Below the pieces are notes generated by a model. That model saw only the letters and a list, made by a program, of their open reading frames with translations. It made no database searches and was not told the DNA's origin. Positions 18,680 through 26,709 of a stretch of 63,248 bases of DNA are shown one piece after another (the first letter of the stretch is position 1; each line of letters starts with the position of its first letter). The DNA comes from Bacteroidales bacterium. GTDB taxonomy: Bacteria > Bacteroidota > Bacteroidia > Bacteroidales > VadinHA17. The stretch is taken from the NCBI GenBank assembly GCA_011620595.1, contig WOYX01000007.1:4989-68236 (forward strand). Reading direction: 5' to 3'. The translations under genes and the position numbers were made by a program.

Positions 18680-20542
18680 ATGAATACAGAATTTGTGACC
18701 TTTCTGCAGAAAGTTGAGCTTTTCAGGAACCTTAGTGATGACGAATTCAATGAGCTTGCCAGGCGTCTCGTTAAAAAGTCATTTGGCAAGGGTGATTACC
18801 TATTCAGGGAAAACGGTCCCCGTGAAGGAATATTTATAATTTTTGACGGTGAGGTGGAGCTTTTTAAGACCAATCCGTACGGTGAGGAAGTCAGGCTCGC
18901 CATCTTCGGGGAGGGCGATTTCCTGGGCGAGGGACCATGGGTCGATGACTCACCCCATTCGACCTCGGCGCGGGCAGTGATTTCAACAACGGTACTCTCC
19001 GTGCACCTCGACTTTTTCAATGTCAGTGCAGCCACTACCCTGAAGGTCTTCTCCAATATTGCCAGGGTGATCTCCAGGAGGATGAGAAACGCCAACTCCC
19101 GGATGATCACTCCTGCAGCACAGTACGAATCGGGAAAGACGCGCCGCGAACATGACCTGCTGGGAGAGCGGGAGGTGCCCTTTGACAGCTACTACGGGGT
19201 CCAGACACTCAGGGCCATCGAGAACTTCGACATTTCGGAGGTCACACTAACCTCAGTACCCCATCTCATAGAAGCTCTGGCCATGGTCAAGGAGGCAGCC
19301 GCAGAAGCAAACTGCAGTCTCGGCCTGCTGGATGATAAGATCAGGGATGCCATTGTAAGAGCCTGTCATGAGATAAAAAACGGCATGCATCACAACCATT
19401 TTATGGTTGATATGATCCAGGGAGGGGCAGGCACCTCCACCAACATGAATGCCAACGAGGTGATAGCCAACCGGGCACTCGAGATCCTCGGCTATGACAA
19501 AGGCGACTATCAGCATTGCCATCCGAATAACCATGTCAACCTTTCACAGTCGACAAACGATGCCTACCCCACCGCCGTAAAAATAGCCCTGATTCATTCC
19601 AACAAAAAGCTGGTGGAGGTGCTTGAGACACTGATAACATCATTCAGCAACAAGGCAAAGGAGTTCTCACATGTGATCAAGATGGGCAGAACACAGTTGC
19701 AGGACGCCGTACCCATGACCCTCGGCCAGGAGTTCGAAGCCTATGCCGTAACACTGGGTGAAGAGGTGGAACGACTGAACCAGAACGCCTGCCTCTTCCT
19801 CGAGGTCAATATGGGTGCAACAGCTATCGGGACTGGTATCAACTCCGCTCCGGGTTACTCGGAGCTGGTAATAGAATATCTGAGGAAAATATCAGGACTG
19901 GACCTGGTTCTTGCCTCCAACCTTGTCGAAGCTACCCAGGATACCGGCGCCTTCGTCATGTACTCCTCGGCAGTGAAGCGGCTGGCTGTGAAACTCTCCA
20001 AGATATGCAATGACCTGAGGCTGCTCTCTTCCGGACCTCGCACGGGAATCAACGAGATCAACCTGCCTCCCATGCAGCCCGGATCCTCAATAATGCCTGG
20101 CAAGGTCAATCCCGTCATCCCCGAGGTGGTCAACCAGATAGCTTTCAAGGTGATCGGCAATGATCTGACAGTCACCCTGGCCGCCGAGGCGGGACAGCTG
20201 GAACTTAATGTCTTTGAACCTGTGATGGTGCAGAGTATCTTTGAGTCAATCGAGATATTGAGCAACGGGATGACCACCCTCAAAAACCGTTGCATAGAAG
20301 GCATAACAGCCAATGAAGAACGTTGCAGAACCATGGTATATGACAGCATAGGACTGATCACGGCGCTGGTTCCCTTCATAGGCTACGATGCCTCAAACCA
20401 ACTCGCCACCGAAGCCCTGACCAGCGACAGGAGCGTGTACGACCTGGTGCTCGAAAAGGGACTGCTGACAAGGGCGCAGGTCGATCAGATACTGGCACCG
20501 GAAAATATGATCAAGCCGCGAAAGATGAAACTTGACAGCTGA
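18680..20542 (+). CDS. Cyclic-nucleotide-binding domain fused to aspartate ammonia-lyase
   Basis: Residues 1-140 form a CAP_ED (cNMP-binding) domain and residues about 155-620 a full aspartase, which converts L-aspartate to fumarate and ammonia. The aspartase half has the fumarase/aspartase signature GSSIMPGKVNP near residue 470. The sensor half has the phosphate-binding-cassette pattern FLGEG...SPHSTSARA, but the arginine that normally holds the cyclic phosphate is replaced by His. The enzyme could be allosterically controlled by a small ligand, though perhaps not by classical cAMP. The gene stands alone, 101 bases after a divergent AlkD-like gene. Confidence 0.9.
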   Translation: MNTEFVTFLQKVELFRNLSDDEFNELARRLVKKSFGKGDYLFRENGPREGIFIIFDGEVELFKTNPYGEEVRLAIFGEGDFLGEGPWVDDSPHSTSARAVISTTVLSVHLDFFNVSAATTLKVFSNIARVISRRMRNANSRMITPAAQYESGKTRREHDLLGEREVPFDSYYGVQTLRAIENFDISEVTLTSVPHLIEALAMVKEAAAEANCSLGLLDDKIRDAIVRACHEIKNGMHHNHFMVDMIQGGAGTSTNMNANEVIANRALEILGYDKGDYQHCHPNNHVNLSQSTNDAYPTAVKIALIHSNKKLVEVLETLITSFSNKAKEFSHVIKMGRTQLQDAVPMTLGQEFEAYAVTLGEEVERLNQNACLFLEVNMGATAIGTGINSAPGYSELVIEYLRKISGLDLVLASNLVEATQDTGAFVMYSSAVKRLAVKLSKICNDLRLLSSGPRTGINEINLPPMQPGSSIMPGKVNPVIPEVVNQIAFKVIGNDLTVTLAAEAGQLELNVFEPVMVQSIFESIEILSNGMTTLKNRCIEGITANEERCRTMVYDSIGLITALVPFIGYDASNQLATEALTSDRSVYDLVLEKGLLTRAQVDQILAPENMIKPRKMKLDS

Positions 20543-20629
20543 GTCCCCGGTGATGCAGCCGGCGCAGGGAGGGAGATTAAGTACCGTTCACGGATCAGTT
20601 TTGGCCTTGACACCTGCATTCTGCAGTCT

Positions 20630-22375
20630 TCAGCCGGAAGTATCAGACAGGTCTTTTGGGTAGTCAGAGATAAGTTTCACCAGTTCATTAATCTTTTCGT
20701 CCCGGTTTTTGAACCCCACATCCACTACCACCGGACTGTCTATCTCAAACCTGGATATAACACTGTCAACGAGACTGTTGCGAACGGCAATGACAATCAC
20801 CGGCACAGATGCCTGCAGCAGTTCGGTGATCCTGGGGCTCCATCCCTCTCCTCTGAGCTCCAGCGGGCCCGCCTCATCAATAATGACCACGACGCTATTC
20901 ATGTTACGCTCGGGGTCAAGAGCGTCAAGTCCTGCCCGGTACCCCTCGTCACTCATGGAGAACCGATCCACGCCAACGGTTACGGGGCCTGTGAGCCGTA
21001 GGAAAGGTTTCCGTGCATCGGATGAGATGTCAAGTATGTCATACCCTGTGGTGGCTTCACCCTCAACGGCTCGCAGTGCCAGAATGCCGCCCACAGCTAC
21101 TCCCCGGCCCTTAAGTATCTCTGTCAGCTCACTCAGGAACGCGGTCTTGCCCTCAGCGATAGCTCCGGTGACAATTACCACTCTCTTCTTTATATCCCGG
21201 CCAGCCCTGACCTCTGCAAGCCGCTTCTCAACACGGGTTATCATACGGTTAAGAATATCGACAGGGTTCTTCATCGCACTCCTGAGATCAGGCATGTCAG
21301 CTATCATCGTAGGCAGGCTGGCAGCTGCCAGCTCCAGGGCTAGGGGCAGCTGCCTGAAGTGACTGCGGCTGAAGAAGTTGCGTATCTTCGGGTTGTAAAG
21401 CTCGGTACCCAGGGCCGAAAAACCGACGATGATTATCACTGCACGGAAGTTCATCTGTATGCCGATCAATATCGCCTCCGTCATGTTGTTCCCACCGGGC
21501 TGGAGAGCACTGAAGGCAAGGGCTGAAAGCATGGTAATAATAACAAAGGTGACCCAGAATCCCGGTTTCGACAGTTGTCTCATGGCCCGGTTGTAACGCA
21601 GCGCGAGAAGCGTGATGACCGGTATCACAGCGACAACCCACCAGTACCATTTCGTGATGCTGACCACAACCAGCAAACAGGCAATGAGCACTACATCCGC
21701 TGCCAGCCACCCCAGGGAGTAGTCGAATGACCGATCCTCCCGCTTAGATGATGAGTTGATGACAGCAGGCCCGGCATCAACCTCTGCCGGCGGCATGGAT
21801 ACCAGCCTCCGGCCGGTGATAATCCCCACCACTGCAGTGATAACGCCAAAGAGAACATATACCGACAGCAACAGCAACAGCGGCGCCCAGAAGGCATCGA
21901 ACTGCAGGTTCAGCTGCCGCGCTGCATAGTCGGTTATGCTCGCATAGATATCAACCAGCTTGCCGCCGTAAAAGATGATCATGTTAAACACTTTCTGGAA
22001 TAGGTTCCACGACATGGCCAGCATTGATCCGATGATAAACCCGAGATAGGTTCTCCCAAACAGCCTTACCGATGCCTCCAGGAACAGTGACTCCATGATT
22101 ATGGCAATCATCGGCCCGAAGATGATGGCGCTGGGAGACATCGTCTTCATGAGGGCACATATCACCCCTGCTCTCCAGAACAGACCCCGATCCCGCCACT
22201 TGTAACTCAACGAGATCAGTATCACCAGCGCTATGGCTGTGAGCAGGTTACCGCTGAAAGGGACACGCAGGTTATGCAGGAAACTGCCGACCACGATCTC
22301 GGCAGCAGCCCATATCGTTCCTATGATGGATGCCTTGATCCACTTTTCGCTGATGATAGCTGTGCCCTTATTCAA
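20630..22375 (-). CDS. Membrane ECF-transporter-like protein fused to a THEP1-type NTPase
   Basis: The 581-residue protein has three parts. Residues 1-190 contain five or six membrane segments and look like an ECF substrate-specificity (S) component. Residues 220-370 contain four more segments and an EcfT-like cytoplasmic stretch (QMNFRAVIIIVGFSALG, then LELAAASLPTMI). Residues 395-575 are a nucleoside-triphosphatase of the THEP1 family with P-loop GAIAEGKT (404-411) and Walker B VVVIIDEAGPLE (495-506). This joins uptake and NTPase functions in one chain without a standard ABC ATPase. The substrate is unknown; the S and T assignments are weaker than the NTPase assignment. Confidence 0.75.
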   Translation of the reverse strand: MNKGTAIISEKWIKASIIGTIWAAAEIVVGSFLHNLRVPFSGNLLTAIALVILISLSYKWRDRGLFWRAGVICALMKTMSPSAIIFGPMIAIIMESLFLEASVRLFGRTYLGFIIGSMLAMSWNLFQKVFNMIIFYGGKLVDIYASITDYAARQLNLQFDAFWAPLLLLLSVYVLFGVITAVVGIITGRRLVSMPPAEVDAGPAVINSSSKREDRSFDYSLGWLAADVVLIACLLVVVSITKWYWWVVAVIPVITLLALRYNRAMRQLSKPGFWVTFVIITMLSALAFSALQPGGNNMTEAILIGIQMNFRAVIIIVGFSALGTELYNPKIRNFFSRSHFRQLPLALELAAASLPTMIADMPDLRSAMKNPVDILNRMITRVEKRLAEVRAGRDIKKRVVIVTGAIAEGKTAFLSELTEILKGRGVAVGGILALRAVEGEATTGYDILDISSDARKPFLRLTGPVTVGVDRFSMSDEGYRAGLDALDPERNMNSVVVIIDEAGPLELRGEGWSPRITELLQASVPVIVIAVRNSLVDSVISRFEIDSPVVVDVGFKNRDEKINELVKLISDYPKDLSDTSG

Positions 22376-22403
22376 TGAACTGCAGTCTGTTTCAGGGTTT
22401 CAG

Positions 22404-23342
22404 TCAAAAGGGATCACACTCGCGGTAGGCTTCAATCACCCTTTTTGCTCCGTGCGGGCCTTTCAGGCTGCGGCCGTGCTCCATGCAGATCACCCCCCGG
22501 TAGTCTTTCTCAAGCAGGTGTTTAAAGATATTTTTATAGTTGATCTCCCCGGTGGTAGGCTCATTACGACCGGGGCTGTCCCCCACGTGGAAGGCGGCTA
22601 TCTCATCCCAGCAGGCATCGATGTTGGGTATCAGGTTGCCCTCGGTGATCTGCTGATGATAGAGGTCATCAACGATCTTCACGGCAGGACTGTTGACAGC
22701 CCTGCACACCTGGTAAGCCTGCGGCATCTGCGTGAGCCACAGGCCCGGGTGATCACGGAGGGTATTCAGCGGCTCGATGACGAGGGTCATCCCTTCAGGC
22801 TCGGTGAGCATGGCACAGTATCTCAGGTTCTCTATGACGTTTGCCAGCTGTATATCAGGGTGCAACCTCTCATCGTACCTCCCGGGAACCACCAGCGCCA
22901 TCTTGAACCCGGTCCTCTTCGCCACATCAATACCTTCCTCCATCTTCACGGTGAGAAAGTCGCGTACCTCCCTGTGGGGCAGGACAAACGAGCTCTTTGA
23001 GAAGTCGGCATGCAACACCCAGGGACCCATCATCAGTCCCAAACGCTGGATGGCGGTGGCGATGCGATCCTGCTCCGCCACCGGGCGCCCCGGCAGACCG
23101 TTGTCGAAGACAGCCCTGAAGCCCTTGTCCTGTATGAACTTGAGATTGTCAACCGGATCATCGCTGCCGCACAGCTCACGGAACATGCCCGGCGAAGGTG
23201 CGTAGGCCAGCCTGAAAGGCCTGTCAGCATCAGGTACCATGGCTGAACGGCTCCTGCCCCTGAGCAGGGCCGGGGCTGTAAACAGTGCTGCACCGGTGGC
23301 GGCAGCACCCCTGACAAAACTGCGTCTTGATCTCTCTTCCAT
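22404..23342 (-). CDS. Tat-exported sugar phosphate isomerase/epimerase-like TIM barrel
   Basis: The 312-residue protein is a member of the AP endonuclease 2/hydroxypyruvate isomerase-like TIM-barrel family. A twin-arginine signal (SRRSFVRG) leads residues 1-30. Metal-site glutamates are plausible in VIEPLN and at the C-terminal 'VICMEHG'. It precedes the ECF/THEP1 gene in the same direction and follows a Tat-exported Gfo/Idh oxidoreductase, a pairing common in Bacteroidetes sugar-oxidation modules. The sugar is unknown. Confidence 0.8.
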   Translation of the reverse strand: MEERSRRSFVRGAAATGAALFTAPALLRGRSRSAMVPDADRPFRLAYAPSPGMFRELCGSDDPVDNLKFIQDKGFRAVFDNGLPGRPVAEQDRIATAIQRLGLMMGPWVLHADFSKSSFVLPHREVRDFLTVKMEEGIDVAKRTGFKMALVVPGRYDERLHPDIQLANVIENLRYCAMLTEPEGMTLVIEPLNTLRDHPGLWLTQMPQAYQVCRAVNSPAVKIVDDLYHQQITEGNLIPNIDACWDEIAAFHVGDSPGRNEPTTGEINYKNIFKHLLEKDYRGVICMEHGRSLKGPHGAKRVIEAYRECDPF

Positions 23343-23440
23343 AATAATAAATCTAAGTGCTTGTTAATGATTGCCGGAATGGTGTATCCTTTATCTGAGG
23401 GCGCATCCTTAAAATGTACGCCCGCTGTTTTCCGGATTAT

Positions 23441-24769
23441 TTATTCACCCGGCACCGGGACACTCTTGCTTACGTCAACCGGACCCATCTCATATACCTT
23501 GGGCCCAAGCTTCAGATCGGAGTTCATCATCTCATCCCAGGTAACCTTCTTCCCGGTATAGGCCGAAATTCGGCCCATAATTCCTGCCATGGTCGAGACG
23601 GCAACGAATTCGGCCTCATTGAGTGGCTGGGCCGTGCGTATGGCAGTGACAAAATCGATGTGCTCCTGGTCATAGGGGCTCCTGATAAGCTGGTCAGTCA
23701 TCTGACCCTGCTCGTCAAGTTTGTAGCCGTCGTACTTCCAGAGTTCGTTCCCGGCAAGGTCCACGATGCTGTTCTGGCAGTTGCTGCTCCCCTCTGTGCC
23801 CTGTACCCATTCCGACACGTTGCCTTCGCACCCGTTTATCTGGCGGCACATGCTGTGAACATGGATGCCTCCGTCATAGATAAAGTCGGTGCTGAAGAAG
23901 TCGTACTGGTCTCCGGTGACACGACGGTGACGGGCACCGAAGCTGACGGCGGATACCGGTTTCTTGCCTGTAAACCAGTTGACAACATCTATGTTGTGCA
24001 CATGCTGCTCAACGATGTGATCGCCTGAGAGCCAGCACCAGTTAACCCAGTCGCGTATCATGTATTCCATCTCGGTCCATGACGGGTTGGGGTCACGGTA
24101 CCATAGCTGTCCCTGGTTCCAGTAGCAGTTTGCAGCCACGATATCGCCTATCATCCCCTCCTGCACCTTGCCCCAGGTGGCAACATAGTCATGCTGGTGA
24201 TGCCGCTGGGTTCCTGTCACGACACACAGCTCCATCCCCTTGGCCTTCTCCCCGGTTGCCATTATCTGCCTGACACCTGTGGGGTCAACGGCCACAGGCT
24301 TCTCCATGAAGACATGCTTGCCGGCAGTGACGGCAGCTTCGAAATGCAGAGGCCGGAAAAACGGTGGGGTGGCAAGAAGGATAATATCTACGCCGGAGTC
24401 GATCACCTTCTGGTAGGCGTCGAACCCGACAAAACAGTTCTCGTCAGCGATCTCCACCCCGTCATTCGCCAGGCGATTGCGACATGAAGTGACCCTGTCG
24501 GTAAAGACATCACCCAGTGCCGTGATGGTAAGGCTGGGCCCGGAATGAAGGAAGTTCAGGGCGGCACCCGTGCCCCTGCCGCCGCAGCCTATCAGCCCGG
24601 CCCTGAGGAGTGGCCCGTCAGGAGCAGCGTCAGGCATTACAGGAAGGATGACCTCCTTGCGCTTCCTTGAGGAGCATGAGGTGATGAGTGTCGGCACGAT
24701 TATCCCTGCTGCCCCGGCAGCGGCTGCCGTACCCAGGAAATTTCTTCTGGAAAGTGATGATTTTTTCAT
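23441..24769 (-). CDS. Tat-exported Gfo/Idh/MocA-family oxidoreductase
   Basis: The 442-residue protein opens with a twin-arginine signal (SRRNFLGTAAAAG), followed by a possible lipobox (ITSC), then a Rossmann fold with GLIGCGGRGTG (residues about 57-67). The FMEKPVAVDP motif (Lys as in the EKP signature) and the substrate-domain 'DGGIHVHSMCRQ' are present. Family members oxidise or reduce sugar rings with tightly bound NAD(H). Together with the downstream TIM-barrel protein it may interconvert 3-keto sugars in the periplasm. Confidence 0.9.
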   Translation of the reverse strand: MKKSSLSRRNFLGTAAAAGAAGIIVPTLITSCSSRKRKEVILPVMPDAAPDGPLLRAGLIGCGGRGTGAALNFLHSGPSLTITALGDVFTDRVTSCRNRLANDGVEIADENCFVGFDAYQKVIDSGVDIILLATPPFFRPLHFEAAVTAGKHVFMEKPVAVDPTGVRQIMATGEKAKGMELCVVTGTQRHHQHDYVATWGKVQEGMIGDIVAANCYWNQGQLWYRDPNPSWTEMEYMIRDWVNWCWLSGDHIVEQHVHNIDVVNWFTGKKPVSAVSFGARHRRVTGDQYDFFSTDFIYDGGIHVHSMCRQINGCEGNVSEWVQGTEGSSNCQNSIVDLAGNELWKYDGYKLDEQGQMTDQLIRSPYDQEHIDFVTAIRTAQPLNEAEFVAVSTMAGIMGRISAYTGKKVTWDEMMNSDLKLGPKVYEMGPVDVSKSVPVPGE

Positions 24770-24875
24770 GATGGTTTAAATGTCTATTTCAAAGTTATAA
24801 TAATTGTTGCCTGTACAATACGTAAACCCACACACTAATGCCTACTGCCATCCGTGCAATCTGGCACCTTTGCTG

Positions 24876-24899
24876 AAATGACCCACCGGGTCATTTTTT
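24876..24899 (+). terminator. Hairpin with T run in a same-strand intergenic gap
   Basis: The 9-bp stem AAATGACCC/GGGTCATTT has a 3-base loop and a short T run on the plus strand. No plus-strand gene lies before it, and read on the minus strand it has only three T. It may slow transcription between the tetraheme-SUMF1 gene and the Gfo/Idh gene, but this is weak. Confidence 0.3.
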
Positions 24900-24924
24900 C
24901 ACCCTCGGCCCTCTGCCGTCTGAC

Positions 24925-25059
24925 TGAAGACTATCAACTGCTTCCAGCCACCGAAGCCTTGGCGAAGACTGAAGACTGTCAACTGCTTCCAGCCACCGAA
25001 GCCTTGGCGAAGACTGAAGACTATCAACTGCTTCCAGCCACCGAAGTCTTAGCGAAGGT
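24925..25059. repeat. Three 45-base tandem repeats overlapping a gene end
   Basis: Copies lie at 24925-24969, 24970-25014 and 25015-25059; the first two differ at one position and the third diverges in its last 15 bases. The third copy runs into the tetraheme-SUMF1 gene and encodes its last residues (ATFAKTSVAGSS) and stop. Being 15 codons long, the unit keeps frame. The unit's last part relates to the 17-base repeat at 5149. Confidence 0.9.
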
Positions 25060-26505
25060 GGCCGACTGATTCCAATCCATCACCACCCTGAACCCCACAA
25101 AGAAACAGTCAGAGTACCACCATATGCTCTTAGGCATCTGAGGGTCGGTCTTCAGCCACTCTGCCGTACGTGTATAATCACGCGCAGCGCTCCTGACACC
25201 TCCTGCCCCGTCACGGTAGGAACCTCCCCTGATGACATGCTCATCTGTTCCATCATAGATATCAGAACAAAACTCCGCCACATTGCCGCTCATGTTCTTC
25301 AGTCCCCATGGGTTTGCCTTCACAAAAGAGGGCTCCTGTGTCTTGGACGGGCTGTTGCCCTGGTACACCACATATCTGCTGATCACGGCAGTGTCAGGTT
25401 TGCCTCCGAAGATACCACGTTTTTCAAACTTTCCCGGGTCACCCTCAAAGAAATAGGGCGTCACCGTCCCTGCCCGGCACGCATACTCCCACTCCGCCTC
25501 CGTGGGCAGGCGGTAGCCCTTGCCTGTGACCTGCGAGAGCCATCTGCAGTATGTCTCTGCGGCATGGTAACTCATTGAGATGGCCGGCCTCCTCCCCATA
25601 CCCCAGTTCTGATCAGGCTTGCCGTACGGAGGAGTGGCGCCGCTGACTGCATCCACATCTGCTGTCTTAAGCCGCGATCCCTCAGTATCTGTCGTTCTGC
25701 CCTCCGAGGCCGTCTGCCGGTAGAACTCCATGTACTCATCCCATGTCACCTCCACCTCGGCAATGAAGAAGGAGTCAACCGCCACCTCCCTGGTTGCCTC
25801 ATCAGCATCGCGCAACGGCTCATCATCGGGACTTCCCATTGTGAATGTGCCTCCGGAAATGGCGACCATCCTGAAGGTGACCCCTGATCCCGGTATCTGC
25901 TCTACAAAGTCATCAAAGGCTGTAACAGCCGCCGGGGAGGTGTAGAGAGTATCCTGTCCGCCCTGCGCCATGCCAAACCCTGTGTTGGTGCCGTGGAGAT
26001 AACCCTCGATATAATGTCCCGAATTAAGGTGGCAGCTTATGCACTGCAACGCCTCCCCCTTGTCGGTCATCTGCTTGTAGTAGAGATGCGCCTCGGAACC
26101 TTCGCGGGTCAGTGTTGCAGGGAAGAGATTCTCATGGCATCTGATGCATGATGAGTTATAAACATGCTCCGCAGCTCTCTCAAGGGTTGAAGCTGCCTCC
26201 CAGTTGAACTCGGTTGAGTCTTTGGTCCAGTGACTCCAGAGATCGCGCATTCCAGTCTTAGCCTTCTCAATAATATAACCCTCTCCCTTCGGCGGCAGAT
26301 GGCATTCTGCGCATCCTGTATGATAACCCGACTCCGTGGCATAGTGAACCCCCTGCTTCCAGCTGGCTGTAGCCTGCGGATGAACATGGCATATGGCACA
26401 GAAGTCGTTGGTCGATGTAGCTTCCACCGCCTTGCCCAGTCCTGCAAATACCAGTACACCCGCAACAAGACCGATGAAAAACCATATCCGGATTCTCTTC
26501 TTCAA
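25024..26505 (-). CDS. NapC/NrfH-like tetraheme cytochrome fused to a SUMF1 (FGE-like) domain
   Basis: The 493-residue protein has an N-terminal membrane anchor (residues 8-25) and four CxxCH heme sites at Cys36, Cys65, Cys120 and Cys155, in the pattern of quinol-oxidising NapC/NrfH cytochromes. From about residue 210 it continues as a formylglycine-generating-enzyme-like fold: FRMVAISGGTFTMGS, PTEAEWEYACRAGT, GNVAEFCSD and VIRGGSY. The redox cysteines expected after the RGGS motif in FGE are absent, so it should not make formylglycine. It may take electrons from quinol to a periplasmic reaction or partner at the SUMF1 fold. No nrfA is adjacent. Confidence 0.88.
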   Translation of the reverse strand: MKKRIRIWFFIGLVAGVLVFAGLGKAVEATSTNDFCAICHVHPQATASWKQGVHYATESGYHTGCAECHLPPKGEGYIIEKAKTGMRDLWSHWTKDSTEFNWEAASTLERAAEHVYNSSCIRCHENLFPATLTREGSEAHLYYKQMTDKGEALQCISCHLNSGHYIEGYLHGTNTGFGMAQGGQDTLYTSPAAVTAFDDFVEQIPGSGVTFRMVAISGGTFTMGSPDDEPLRDADEATREVAVDSFFIAEVEVTWDEYMEFYRQTASEGRTTDTEGSRLKTADVDAVSGATPPYGKPDQNWGMGRRPAISMSYHAAETYCRWLSQVTGKGYRLPTEAEWEYACRAGTVTPYFFEGDPGKFEKRGIFGGKPDTAVISRYVVYQGNSPSKTQEPSFVKANPWGLKNMSGNVAEFCSDIYDGTDEHVIRGGSYRDGAGGVRSAARDYTRTAEWLKTDPQMPKSIWWYSDCFFVGFRVVMDWNQSATFAKTSVAGSS

Positions 26506-26709
26506 ATAAGCAGTATTGGCGATGTCAAGATAGTAAAAAACATAATCCGGTCAATCGCAGGAGCCTCCGGCAAGGCAGGTAATAACCAATTAAGCCGGCA
26601 ACAGGAGTTAAATTATTGCATTCCCTCAATAAAGCCATACGACGATCCTGATTTTTATATGCATATGACAGATCGAGCGATTTTATGTAAGTTTGGAAAA
26701 ACGGTTAAA

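Noticed and set aside
24925-25059. CRISPR array
   Set aside because: Units are directly adjacent without spacers and are 45 bases long; no cas genes are present. The same holds for the 8- and 14-base arrays.
26230-26709. 160-residue N-terminal extension of the nucleoside hydrolase fusion
   Set aside because: It overlaps the tetraheme gene on the other strand, has no domain, and a signal peptide begins at 26710.
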